Positions 51,201-63,456 of a stretch of 64,000 nt of DNA are shown here, piece after piece. Under the pieces are notes generated by a model, which was not told the DNA's origin, searched no databases, and saw only the letters and a program-made list of their open reading frames with translations. Position 1 is the stretch's first letter, and each line of letters begins with the position of its first letter. Position numbers and translations under genes: made by a program. This DNA is from Eopsaltria australis (lineage: Eukaryota > Chordata > Aves > Passeriformes > Petroicidae): positions 248,001 to 312,000 of the forward strand of contig JAVTVJ010000490.1 of NCBI GenBank assembly GCA_034509425.1. Reading direction: 5' to 3'.

Positions 51201-51887
51201 ACATAAACAAGCAATTACTCTGGAATTCTTTAAATTTGTGTACATGGAGAGAAACTGGTACATCCTGAAGGCAATTCAGGTGACCTTGCTTAGGTAATCT
51301 GTGGAGCAGAGGAAGAAACTACAGGAAAATTCCTTTTTCCCATCTGATGAACACACAGTAAAAGGATATTCCGTGACCTGGACATGACCATCAAATTGCT
51401 AAATACCAAGGATTGGAGTGATAAATCACACATATTTTGGCACTGAAGACAGATCGAGTCTATTTTTTATTTTTTAGATGAAAAGCTTAGAAATGAGAAA
51501 CAAGATTACATAGAAACAAAAACATCCTGTAGCCATTCTTTGAAAAAGACTCCCCAGTTAGACAAACCAATTAAAATTTTCAATTTTCAATTTTCATTTT
51601 TAGATATTTTGCTACAGATTTTAGCTCAACAGAATCTGAGCACTCAGATATTGTAAGATCAGAGGAATTTCTGATGGTCAGAAGGAACCACAGTTAAAAA
51701 CTGGAGCATCTTTCCTGCAGGGATGAGGCTACAGGGACCAGGATCATCTCAGTACAGCAGGACACAACTGATGGACTCCAAGAGATGTTCAAATGATAAG
51801 GAGATGATGAAGGAACATTTCCTCACTACTCTTCATAACATGACTCCCACAACACTCCTTAGACTTATTGAGCAATTCAAGGAAAAA

Positions 51888-52005
51888 AAAAAGGGAAAAA
51901 CTCTTCACAAAACACATTAGTGCAGTGGGGAGCTCATTGCCACAGGGGTGGTGGAGGCCAAAAGGATTAAAGGGTTTAGAAAAATTCATCAAGGGCTGAG
52001 AAACC
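51888..52005 (+). mobile_element. Possible ancient CR1-like fragment
   Basis: The run GGGGAGCTCATTGCCACAGG, GGTGGTGGAGGCCAAAAGGA and TTAAAGGGTTTAGAAAAATT resembles the conserved ORF2-end/3' UTR junction of old CR1 families. Limits unclear; related sequence may extend to both sides. Confidence 0.55.
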
Positions 52006-55000
52006 TGGGTACAACTGCCAGCTTGGGAAGTCCTGGAATTACTGCTGGAAATGTGGAGAATATTCCAGCAGAACGATTCTTTACTGCATTTCTTAGAGAG
52101 TTTCCTACCTTTTCCCTGTCAAACACAGGCTAAGAAGATTGAAAAACCTTTCCTTGATCCCATAGGGGCAGTCTTAGAGAAACAAGGGGCAGTCAAACTC
52201 ACAGACCTCAGGTACTCCCCAGAACAATATTCCATGTTTTTATCAGCCCTGGTGTGAATTACAGCCATAACCCACACTGGGATAGAGCAGAATCGTGGTG
52301 AGGGAGAAGGGAAGATGGTGTTCTCTGCATCAGGTAAAACCCAGCCATCCCAGTTACTGTTTTTCACAGAAATCCACATTTCTTAGTTGCTTTCTTGGCT
52401 TTTCATACTTTTCTCAGTGGTAGCTCAAGAACCTGAAACTGGGCACATTTTGATGAGATTTATTGACACAACAGGCTGTTTACTGATGCACTTTCACTTT
52501 GTACTGACTAATCTCTAAACTAAATAACTTTCTCTGTCTTTCTTATTTCTTTACAACCACTACCATCCCAGTTTTTAGAAAACAGTTACGTCCCATCTCA
52601 AAATCTGCGGGGTTTAGGCTAAAAAACATAAAAACTTCCGCTCCTTTAGAATTCTTCTTTGATAAAACAGATTTCTCCTTCCCCTGGCCTGTGCTTTTCC
52701 TACACTTCCCCAGCTTTAATGTGTGAACCCAGCCTGACATGGTGTTTCTCTGAGGACACATCAGTGCCTTGCACAATCCATTAACATTTCTTCACCTCCT
52801 AAAACTATTCATGCTGATACACCCTCAGAGCAGATCCAAGGCTATTTTTTAATGCTGGCTCAGAGTCCCTGTGTGCTCTGCTGCCCTTCAGCTCCTCACC
52901 CTGCCATTTACAGCTGATGAACCCCCCAGCACCGTAGTGAGCTGTCTCTGTTTACAAGACCTTGCAGTTTCTGTAGTGAAAATAAATTCCTTTTTTATTG
53001 CCCTCATCAGGAGGTTGAGCCAATTCTTTTTTACAGCATGATTTGTTCTCTATATTGACAGGGCCTTTCAGCTTTTCAGTCATCAGGTCACCTCATTAGG
53101 ACAGCACTCCCTTTTTCCACCATTATTGTAGGGAACAAAACGTTTTTACTCCTAGACTGATCATTGACAAACTCCATCAGTCACCTTCCCTGTGCTGACA
53201 ACCTTTCTGAATCTCTTTCCTTATCACCTTTACAATTCTTAAAAATGTGTTATTTTCACATTAGCAAATGATTTTTCATTTGACAATTCTCCATTTGGTC
53301 CTGTAACTGCAAGTTTAGTTACTCTATATTTAAATAAGGCATGACAAAGGTAAACTTTTAGGATCAGGTCCATTCATAAAGTCTTGCAAAGCAAGAGAGA
53401 GCTTGAAAGTGCTGAATAAATTTAGGAATGAGGTGTAGGTACAAAGATACGTGGTATATTTTTTCTCTCCTGTTGTGTAGCCATCATCGCATTTTTTCAG
53501 GTTAAATTCCACCTCCCCCAAATTTGACTCAGTTATAAGGCATGAATTCCAATTAGCCATGCTGGCTTTGCACTGTGTTGCTCTCCCTACTGAAAGGCAG
53601 AATTTTAGTTTAGACTTGGTGCATTCTTTACATCATTCCTGGTATCAGCCACCTCCACTCTGCACAGAAATCTCACACCTTTTCCTGATATCTTTGTATG
53701 AATATGATAAGGAAATCACTTGTTGCTTCATTTCCTCAGGTGTGACCTCATCTGAACCACATTTTTTCTCCAATCTCCAACACCAGGACTCAGAGCACTG
53801 ATGACAGAGAAAGTTGCTGCTCACCACACTTCTTTCATTCCTCTGCACTATTTTAAGAAGTCAGAAAACTCCCCAGAGAATCAGCTAATAATCTTCCCTT
53901 TCTTCAGTTCCTCAGCTTTGTGATTTATCCTGATCTGTTCCACAAGGAGTTGGATGTGTCAGGGGAGCAATCTGGATCTATTCCCACATGTGACCTTCCT
54001 GCAGCACCGAATTTGCCGTCACTCAGCCTCTAGTCCACTTCTGTTCTGTGAACACAGTAACTGACACAGCTGAAATTCCTGAATTTCCTTACCAGGGGAA
54101 CAAGAGTCACATGTCTCAAATATCTGGGCAAACTTCACGTTTTCCCCCATTTATTATTTTTGGCACTGTTTCCAAATTCCCCAGTCCTTTACCTATCAAG
54201 ATAACAAACAGAACCTCTTTGTCTTCTTGATTATTACCTTTTTTTCTAAGATGAGTCTCATTTTCTCCTTTTTCTCTAGCACTAACCTTTGTTCCTTGTC
54301 CTCCAGTGCAGCAAACAACCTCAAACCCAATTCAACCTTTCCTCTTCTTTGCCTTTGAGGTCACATTTCCACCTCGGTGACATTCCTTATCTACAATGTT
54401 AAATAACTTCCTTATATTCACATTTTATTTGGCAAATCCTGCACATTTCTCTGGAGTGAGACCCTACTCTCCCTTTCTCTATCTTGTCTTCAAAACCCCC
54501 TTTTCCCACCACCTTTTGTCCCTGGCTCCCCTCTCTCTCAAGCATTAGGTGACATTTCACACATCAGTATATTCCACTGCCCATCCACTTTTGAAAGAAC
54601 AAAACTTCAAATCTTGGTCTCACATCCTCCCACAAAGGATGTGTCACTGATTATCCAAGTATTTTCCTCTTTCTTTGAAGGAAAAATATGAAATTCTTTC
54701 AAGCGAACTCCCTTCTTTATTACCTTTTAGCAGCTGCAAGCTGTGCCTCATTAAGGTTCTGCATTTATTAATTCATTAATGTTGCAAGCAGCTCTTGCCC
54801 AATTAATACCTAGGCTACAATTTCCACAAAAGAACCTCAGAGGCAAGGAAGATCCTGAAAATCAGGAATTGCTTGCAACCCATCAAGCAGAAGGCACAGA
54901 AGTTCACCCACCCCAAAAAAAAGGCTCAGTTCTTCCCTACCAAGGTCTGGATCCCACAAAATCTCTCCTATTTGCTCCTCCTGCTGTTCCTGGTAAATCT

Positions 55001-58000
55001 AACCTGCTTCCCTTGCATTGCAAAATCACAAATGGCTCTTGGAGAGCTCTGAGATTCTCAAACATTAATTTTTTTTCAGTTTTTTCCTTGTCTTTTAGCA
55101 CTGTAACATAACTGACAGCTGTTTCCCCTCAAAACCAGCAGCTTCCCTCTCTTTCTCAAACACCAAAAGCTGTAAAAAACACGATGACATCTATTTATAT
55201 TCCATAACTGCAAGCCCTGAGTGAAAACTGCTCACAGACACAACTTCCCCCTGCTGTTTGTCTCCCAGGCCCTCTCGAGTGGAGGGGAAACTACCTCTGA
55301 AAAGGTTTTCCCAGAAAACTGGCTCACGGAAAAATCCACTTCCATCAAGAGCTGAGAGTGCCCCAAGTGATTGGATCCTTCACACGAAGCTGGAATTGGA
55401 ATTTTACCCCTGGCCCAGCTAAATGGATATTTCAGGGAAAGCCTTTCTTCAGCAGCCAAACAGCATCAGGAGAGAAGGTGCATTTCAGGGGAACTCCAAA
55501 TTAGAGGTTGGCTCTGGGACAGGAAAAGGTGTCAGCAAAGGAAAGTGGATTGAGGGTGGGGGACCCTTTGTTCCACCCACAACCCATGAGCCAGCAGAGC
55601 ATCACTTTCCTTTTCAATGTCCTGTGTGACTGAAAGAGATTTCAGGTCCAGTAATGTGTCAGAATTGGGGTTATTTTACAGTAAATGATACAGAAAGGAG
55701 ATAGGAAATATTACAGAATAAAATGGTTTGATACAGATTGCTGCAGTGGTGATCACTGCCTGCAACACATCTCAACACAAACTTCTCTTGCTGAGTAAAG
55801 GCAGACAGAACAGTTAAAAATTAAATAAAATAATAAAATTTTTTTGCCAATAGACCAAAAGGGCGAGATTCTTGGAATATTGTTTGCAACCAGACAAATG
55901 ATTACAGAAGTAAACCCAAGATGATAAACAGATATATTTGACCATGGTAAAGGGCATAATAACGGGCAGCATTTAACATGATTTGGTGCTTCTGCAAATT
56001 TTTATTTCAAAGATGGATTAGAATGGAAGATTAAGGAGATTTAACTTCTCCAGTTAGGTAAAATGGTACCACAGGAATGAAGAATAAATGCTGAAGTGCA
56101 CAGAACATAATTTTAGTAATTTGATTCCCTCAAGTGAAAAAATGTTCATTAATAGATTTAAGAGAATGAGGTGAATTGGTAATAATCAAGGACAGAGTTA
56201 TTGGGTGTGAGAAATCTTGGACTGATCAGGACTCATAATGTGATTTATTCAATTTAATAACAACTGGCTTTTGAAAGAAATAAATCAAATAAAGAAAAAC
56301 ACAAAACAACCAACTCCAAATGACCAAAATTCCCCAACACCAAAATGGGAACAGCACAGATAATTTTGAAACAGCTCTGAACACCCTTTTCTGGTGCAGT
56401 AGGGACTAAAGAAGTGCAGTTAATAGAGTTGTGGGAGCACAACAAGGAAGAAGATGTTGACGTGTATTTTCCAAGGTTTATGAGCAGCCAACCTTAATGA
56501 AGTCCACAGCCTTCTCTTGACTTGCAAAATCAGTGTCCTTTTTTAGTTTTCTCACAGCTAAAGCCATTGTTTTACTTATTCTCACAGCAACACCTCAGAG
56601 AAAACATGGAAAAGGCGCCCAGTGACCAATCCTGACTGGAGAGTGACATGTGACCTGATATCAGTAACTGATAAAGTATCCCCAAGGTGACAAAAGTGAT
56701 GCAAACAAGTGACATTTTGATTTGTGAGCAACACAATGAGCCTGTGTTTCAGATCAGGCTCCGTGCATTGTCTCCAGGTAGCCTGAAAATGGCAATACAC
56801 TGTTTTTCCACAAAGGGATTCCACCCAAGGAATTTTCTTGTGTTCTTTGCTCTCATGGGTTCTAGCAATGATGCTTTTTGCAATAAGGTTATTGCAGTGA
56901 TTAGGAAAAATGTGGGAACAACGTTAGTGAGGAGCTGGAATTTAAGGAAAGCTGAGGATCCAGTGAGTGCATCCAAAGGAGCCACATCCCACTCCAGGAA
57001 TGGCTCTGCATGAGTAAGCACCGTGAGGAAGGTGCCAAGGGCTGGGAGAGGAAGAGGCAGCACCCAGCAGGGAAAGCTGTGCTGCAATCCCACTGCAGGT
57101 TGGAAATCCAGGCAGACTGTGGGGATCACTCAAGCTGTCATTAAATCCACTCCTGAATATTCACAACTTTCCTACACTCAGTGGTGAGGCCCAGTGGGGG
57201 CTTGCAGCCCAACTTTGAGCTCAATCTCTCTCCCGTGCATGGAAAATATCCTGTAGCTCTCATCAGCATGAAGATCTCAGCACACATCTTGCACACTCAG
57301 AAAGATTAGTCCCCTGAGCTGCTATAATACGACTTTTTAAAAAAATTTTTTGCTGGTTGTTTAAAAAAAATTCAAAGAAAAGAGGTTACAATTGTTAGGG
57401 CCCTACATTCCTTCCTGTACCAGAAGCAACATCGCGTTCTCAGCAACTTCCTCAGGAATTCTCACTCCTCTCTGGCCATTTGTTATCAGCTCAGGCAGTG
57501 ATGATCATTAGTGCTGGGAGCATGAAAAACTCATTACCCAAAATCTACAAAGCAGCGCAAACTCCCGCATTTCCTGGCATGCGTCCCCACGAAATAAAAA
57601 TACTTGAGATTGCCAGTGATTTCAGAACAACTGCCCAACGGACCTGGCTGGGAGCTGGAATTTCCATTTGCAAGGGAAAAATCTGTAACAATGCAAAAAT
57701 TATGGAGCTGGACCAAAAAAGCAGTAAAAGCAGCAGCGAACATCAAGGCAGGACACAAAAATGGGGGACATGGAGGTAACATTGAGGCCAGGGGGTTTAG
57801 GGATGCTGGAGCTTGCACCTTCCACTAATTGCTCTAAGTTTACTTGAACCTCGTGGTACTTTTGGTCTCCTCATATCCCAGTACTGAAAGGTATTTATGC
57901 TGTCAAAAAAAATTAGAATTATGCTTGTTTTAACATCAAAGCCTGAGTGTTTCCCCGAGAGCACCCAAGTTTTTGGACTCTGAGGAATAATGTATTCAAT

Positions 58001-58680
58001 CTTATCATGGGTGCCTGAATTTTTTATTATTTCCAAGTTATTCCTCTTCATTGGTGAGGAAAACAGATTTTTTTTTTTAATTTATGCAAATTAAAGGAGA
58101 ACTTTGTTTTTGTCTTTCACTCTGTTCCAGTATTGATGTGACTTTACTGGCCTGGGGAGACAGGACTACATGCAAGATAAAATATGGAAGATCATGTATT
58201 TATATCACCATTAATGTGGTTTTATTTGGTTCTCAACTCCCATCACATGATTTATCTTTTGCCTATCACAGAAAATTGAACTGATGTGTTCAGATAATTC
58301 AATGTCTAATGGTGGTGCCAGAATTTCTCTCCTTTTTTTACAATAGCCTATTTAAAGCCCATCAGTAGGTGAGTATAGTTGAGAACTGTTTTTGTCATGA
58401 TTAATGCTCTGCATTATTGACATTTAATCTCCCATTGTTCATTGAGCTGTCACTATAAATCAGATTTCATTTCACAACTTGATATTTATGGTGTAAAATT
58501 TCTTTATGAGTAGGTTATTTAGATTTTCTCACTTTATAGGGGAGATAACCAAGCACTTCTAGAGATGATTTATGTCATTTTAAGATACACACCCAAAATA
58601 AGTCAAATTAATCATGATTTTTTTTTCTATTTTTTTGAGTTTGAAGGCCTAAATGCAAATATTCCCATAGAAAGTAAATC

Positions 58681-58852
58681 AATCACAGAAGCCTCGAATG
58701 GTTTGGGTTGGGAGGAACCTTAAAGATGATCCAGTCCCACTGCCTGCCGTGGGCAGGGACACCTTCCACTACCTCAGGTTGCTCCAAGCCCCATCCAACC
58801 TAACCTTGGACACTACCAGGGATGGGGAGTCCACAACATCTCTGGGCAATAA
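58681..58852 (-). mobile_element. CR1 LINE 3' fragment
   Basis: Starts AATCACAGAAGCCTCGAATG GTTTGGGTTGGGAGGAACC and runs to CAACATCTCTGGGCAAT, antisense. Close to consensus and 5'-truncated after about 170 bp. In the 16-kb MINDY4 intron. Confidence 0.9.
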
Positions 58853-60680
58853 AGATCATTAAGACAGATAATTACACTCAAAACAGCAAAAATCTAAGCG
58901 CTGCCAACTCCTCAACTAAAATGAAATAATCTGATTTTTTTCAGTGCAATATGCACACAAAAATCTGGACAACTGAAACTTCCATAGAATTTTCTTTTGT
59001 AAAAACCTGCTGATTTTCTGTTAAAAAAACCAACCAAACAAAACTGGGACAGAACAATCCCAGGGAGATCTATTACTGGCTGAAAATTCCATTACCCAAA
59101 CCAACTCTTATTTGTGTTCAGCTGTTCATCCAGAACTATGCCAGTTATGTAAATAATTGCTTACCATGCTGGTAACACTCTCTGAACGGTACATATTTCT
59201 TCAGAATATCAGCACTCACTTATTTATCTTGATATTTTTAATATCCTAAGAGAAGCATGGTGACACAGGCAGCTAAATCGATTGCTGAGGATTACATAAA
59301 CAAAATTCAGTTTGCACTGCTAAAAAAAAAAATTATGCAAAGGTCTAAAAACACTTTGCATGGTGTTTAAAGACAGAAAAATTCCTGTTTCTTGTAAACA
59401 ATAGATAGGTACCAATGCAGTGTCTTACACAGTACAAGCTACAGGAGTAACTACTTTAAAATGAAGTTTTGTGAGAAAATCATGACAATTCCTCGAAATA
59501 GAACTGCACTTCATAAACTGTTCTGACATTCTGGATCAGATCTGTAAAAATATTTAGATGGTTTCAAATGCAAACAGGCACCATAAGGAATTGACGTGTT
59601 CACTTTAGACACAGCTCCCCCAAATAAAAACACCCATGATTGACTAGCCTTGTCATAATCCATCTGGTAGGAACTGGGAGGTGATGAGGGAGAATATATC
59701 CTTGCTTAAGTTATTAAAGAATATTTAGCATTTTATGGCAAGAAAAGCAGTGCAGACAGCAGCAATTATGAACCTACAGATCATTATTTGCACAAATACC
59801 TTTACTAATCTGAATTTGTGTTGTAACCAGCTCAGAAAAATCAGAATAAATGGCATATGCCCTGAAATTATCACATCATTTGTATCAGAGTACAAAAGTG
59901 GAGTCAAGCCAACGGCTGTGGTGTTACTATAAGCAAAAGAAAGGAAGAAATTACAATAAAAGCAAAAAAACCCAATGTGCAAAGGCTTGCTGGGATCCCA
60001 GCAGGTGAGCAACTGATTGTGGATCTCAAATTGGGACTGAGCTGCTGTTTCTTGTCCAGACAATGCAGAGCTGTGAGAAATAAAAGCTCCCATAAATCAG
60101 ACTCGTGCTGCTTTCAAGTGCAGCTGCTCTCTCTGTGTCACTTGTTATTGCAAACTGGCAGGGAGCAGTTTCCCCTCGCTCCTGGGGGTTCTCACACAAG
60201 TGGAACTTGACTAAACGAAGGAAGCCTTTATATCCTGACCCCCTGACACTCACAGCATCACAGAAACACCTCCAGTCTGTATAAAAGCTCAATTAAATGC
60301 CACGGTGCCTGGGCAAGCCTCAGTGAGTTTTTAAAGAGGTTATGGTGACTTTCCGTGAGTTAGAGCTCAGAATATTCATTACAGCAATAAACTGGGAGCA
60401 GATTTGTCATACATTACTCACACCTATCTAAAAATGAGCTGCCTAATCCATTTTATTCTGGCTTTCCTTTATCATTATCACTGACAGAGAGACTGGGGAA
60501 GCCATCACAAGGAAGTTACTCCCCCCTACCTGAGATGCCTCAAGCATGTGAAATAAATAACCCTTTAAACAAATCTTGCTTAAACTGTCAAGGTAGAGAG
60601 CACAAAAAAGTACCCAAGACATGATACCTAATGTTTAGATGGAGTATTTGGTATCAGATGTGGTGGACTGATCACTACAA

Positions 60681-60733
60681 TACATATATATAGATATATA
60701 TAATTATACACACACACACAAGTGTGTGTATAC
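60681..60733. repeat. (TA)n / (CA)n compound microsatellite with a hairpin
   Basis: A TA-rich run turns into about six CA units and then into AAGTGTGTGTATA. The CA and TG parts are complementary and can form a stem of about 10 bp. It is about 175 bp downstream of the donor of exon 60909-60976. Confidence 0.9.
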
Positions 60734-60908
60734 AACAAGAAAAGCCAAGATTAGGTGAGTAAATCTTCATAATTCCCCCATATTCATCACAGCAAACACC
60801 AGGACAGGTTAAAAAGGCCAGAGATTTAAGCACATCAGGGATTTTTCCTCACTTTTCACATTTCACTTTGCCCTGCAGTTTATGAAACAAGGCTAGAGAG
60901 GCACTCAC

Positions 60909-60976
60909 AGGTTGATGGATCTTGATAAGATGACAGACACAGTCAGGAGGATGCACCCATAGGGACCAGTTTCAAA
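60909..60976 (-). CDS. MINDY4: MINDY4 exon (GPYGCILLT segment)
   Basis: A 68-nt exon: 22 codons (visible residues 78-99) reading FETGPYGCILLTVSVILSRS then IN, followed by two bases of a split Leu. The acceptor is TTTTTCAG and the donor is GTGAGT. It matches the conserved GPYGCILL core segment of MINDY4. The following intron to 44889 is the largest in the window at about 16 kb. Confidence 0.92.
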
Positions 60977-61274
60977 CTGAAAAAGAAAAGGTGTTACCTT
61001 TGTTTGACTGTTTGTCTAGGAATTTGGTGTTATCTTGCTTATTGTGTATATATTTTTTGCCCAATCCTTCAAAAATGCAGATGGAACTGAAGGCAGAAAG
61101 AATTGCTGTGATTTATGCAAAAACTGAATTTGTTGCTGTGTTGGTTAAAATGCAAGACATGTCCATACAGTATTTGAAACAGCGCTCAGAACACACTGTG
61201 GAAGACTAATAGACACAGAAAGTCTGGCAGATGAACCATAATTTGTTTAATTAATATATAAATAAACACAGTAC

Positions 61275-61340
61275 CTGGTGAATATTCTGCTGTAGAAATA
61301 CAACCAGATCCTCATACCTCGTGGCACTGTGAAGAATTAG
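61275..61340 (-). CDS. MINDY4: MINDY4 exon (YEDLVVFLQQ segment)
   Basis: A 66-nt exon of 22 whole codons in phase 0-0 (visible residues 56-77), reading LILHSATRYEDL then VVFLQQNIHQ. The acceptor is TTCCCAG and the donor is GTACTG, a GT with a weaker consensus than the other exons. The segment belongs to the MINDY catalytic domain. Skipping this exon would keep the frame. Confidence 0.92.
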
Positions 61341-62319
61341 CTGGGAAGAAATGCAGGATGGAAAAAAGGTGACTTTAAAAAACATCAACTCATTTTTATA
61401 ACCTGAAAGCTGAAATGAAGTAGCCAAAACTTTCAATCTGCCTGGAAAGATCTGAACTAACAAAAGAAAATAAAGATCTAATGGAATCTACCTCTTATTG
61501 TTGTCATTTGGCATAGAATTATATCTCAGCACCTCAGATATTCTGAATTTTTCAATGCTGCTTCTTGATGTTTTTAGGTTTGTTGAACAGACACTTTGAC
61601 TCAATTTTAAGCATTGTTTATGCAATAAAAAACAATTCATAGAAGAGAGAAATACTGAAGCTGTAGAAGACACAGGATGGGCAAGAAGCTCAGGAGTTTG
61701 TACCTACATGGTGAGACATTTATCACACTCAGAGAATATGAGTATTCCTATTTAACATGAAATCCAGGAGAGCTCACAGATCCAGGCCCTCACTTCAATA
61801 TTCTTTGCCTGTTTTTCCATCTTCTGATTTTTTGAGACATCCATTCCCCCGTTCAGGAGGCCAAAAACATTTCCTCCAACCACTGAAGCCTGGCTGAAGG
61901 CACCGCTGCCGGCAAAGCCATCTGACAGCCTCAGATGGAAACAAGGCATAGCTGGAAAGTGTTCTGCCATACTGGAGGGGGAAAAAATGGCAAAGAATTC
62001 TGTGTAAAACAAGAAGAAAACAGTGCCTTTTCATGCTCATAGTGAATTGGAATGACCCACATTGATTTTTATTGTGTGTCATTAAAAGCAGGCAGAGCTT
62101 TTAGGTTTGGAAGGTAAATGGAAAAAAAAGTGACTTCAGAGAACCCAACTCCCCACAGCCACTGGGACAACCCAGAGCCAGGCAGGCTATGGGATTTTAT
62201 TTCCTATTGGGTTTTGGATCATAACTAATCTGATTTTAAAATGGAAATCAGATTCATTGAACTAAAATAGGGAAAGCAAGCAAGAGGATCCAGAGAATGG
62301 GAGTCACACAGAGCCTTAC

Positions 62320-62383
62320 AGTTTCTAGGATTCCATCTGCCTTGTATTTTCCTGTGGGAGTGAACTGCTGTCTTCCTGATGGC
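62320..62383 (-). CDS. MINDY4: MINDY4 exon (GKYKADG segment)
   Basis: A 64-nt exon. Its first base completes the split Leu and 21 codons follow (residues 35-55 of the visible protein), including FTPTGKYKADGILET. It ends in phase 0 at a GTAAGG donor; the acceptor is TTTCAG. The sequence matches MINDY4 just before the LHS..YEDL segment and joins the next exon without loss. Confidence 0.9.
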
Positions 62384-63354
62384 CTGAAAGGAACATTCAG
62401 ACAAAACTCATGTTAAAAGGAAAAAAATGGCATTAGACAAAAATCAGCATGTTATATGAACTGAATGATGAGCCAAAGATTTGCATTATCATTATTTTTG
62501 ACGACTTTTAAAAAAAAGATTTCTTGTAAGTAAGTTCATATTGCAAATCAAAGTTCTACCAGTGAAACAAACACTTCATCTGTGCTGCACTCTCTCAGCC
62601 TAACATGAATTACAAATCTCTCCACACAGAAAGAGAAAAAAATATAAATTTAAGATGTTAATGACAGATTTTATTGAAAAATATTTTAGAGCAATGACAT
62701 TCAAACAAGCAGAAGATCATTTGTAAAATATCACAGATGAAGCAGTTCTGAGATGTAAAATATGTGAAATACCATTTGAAATGTCTTTCAATTTGCTGCT
62801 TCTATTTCAGGTTCAGTAGGATTTTTGTGTCCCAAAGCTTCTCTGTTACTTTTTAGCTATATTAGTTATTTAAAATAAATTAATTATGGCCACAAAACCC
62901 GGATGACTTAAAAATATCCTTTATGTTCCAGTGCAGCCAAAGCTAGGGATCTAAAAATCAGATGTTTTGTGTAAAAGCAGCCTAATTGCACTGCATAAAC
63001 CAAGCAGGCAAATACAGCAAAAGCAGCTTTACTCCAGCCATAATGGAATATCCTGCAACACAGGAGCAGAATGCTGCATCTGGAAAACTAACTCTTAATA
63101 AAAAGATTTTGGAGGATTCCTACAATCAACTAAACCCACAGGATCTTTCACAGCAACTCCAAAGTGTTTTGTCTATTCTGTCCCAGCTAGGGGACAGCTG
63201 GGGCAGCAGAAACTACATTTTGTATTTCTCTTTAGGCTGTTCTAGATGGCATAAATACCATTTACAAGGTTTTTATATTGTGAATTATGTAGATTTGGGA
63301 CAGACAGAGGTGTAAGAGCAGTGCAGAGTGACTAAAAGTGCTTCTCCTACTCAC

Positions 63355-63456
63355 AGTGCCACGAGGGCTTTCTCGTGGCCCCCCGCACGCCACAGGATGT
63401 CAGCGAGAGCCAGGGAGAGGCACTTGGTCCTGTGAGCTTCAGAGGGCTGGAGACAA
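63355..63456 (-). CDS. MINDY4: MINDY4 exon, first visible
   Basis: A 102-nt exon. The first base completes a codon begun in an exon outside the window, 33 whole codons follow, and two bases (CT) of a split Leu end it. It reads [13 protein letters not shown] then [20 protein letters not shown], which matches the helical segment after the catalytic-Cys region of MINDY4. The acceptor is CTGCAG after a pyrimidine-rich tract. The only AG nearby fixes this boundary. The donor is GTGAGT. The split Leu is completed by the first base of the exon at 62383. Confidence 0.88.

Larger units (their letters stand above)
48288..60908 (-). other. Upstream part of the 16-kb MINDY4 intron
   Basis: Mostly AT-rich, with a pyrimidine-rich stretch at about 53500-54700 on the plus strand, an ancient CR1-like piece at 51888, CR1 at 58681 and a microsatellite at 60681. 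No nested gene was recognised on either strand. Confidence 0.6.
24339..63456 (-). other. MINDY4: MINDY4 (FAM188B) gene, C-terminal half, nine coding exons
   Basis: This is the span of the visible coding part of a ubiquitin carboxyl-terminal hydrolase of the MINDY family. Family members trim K48-linked polyubiquitin using a Cys-His pair. The nine exons total 829 nt: one leading base of a split codon, 275 codons and a TGA. Every intron is GT-AG and every junction keeps frame. Recognisable stretches in order are [92 protein letters not shown] and DWNGTEPIL. They match what I remember of vertebrate MINDY4 almost residue for residue; the paralogue MINDY4B is less similar. The catalytic-Cys motif and N-terminus lie beyond 64000. 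Introns range from about 0.3 kb (60977-61274) to 16 kb (44890-60908). No stop or frameshift is seen, so the gene looks functional. Confidence 0.9.
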
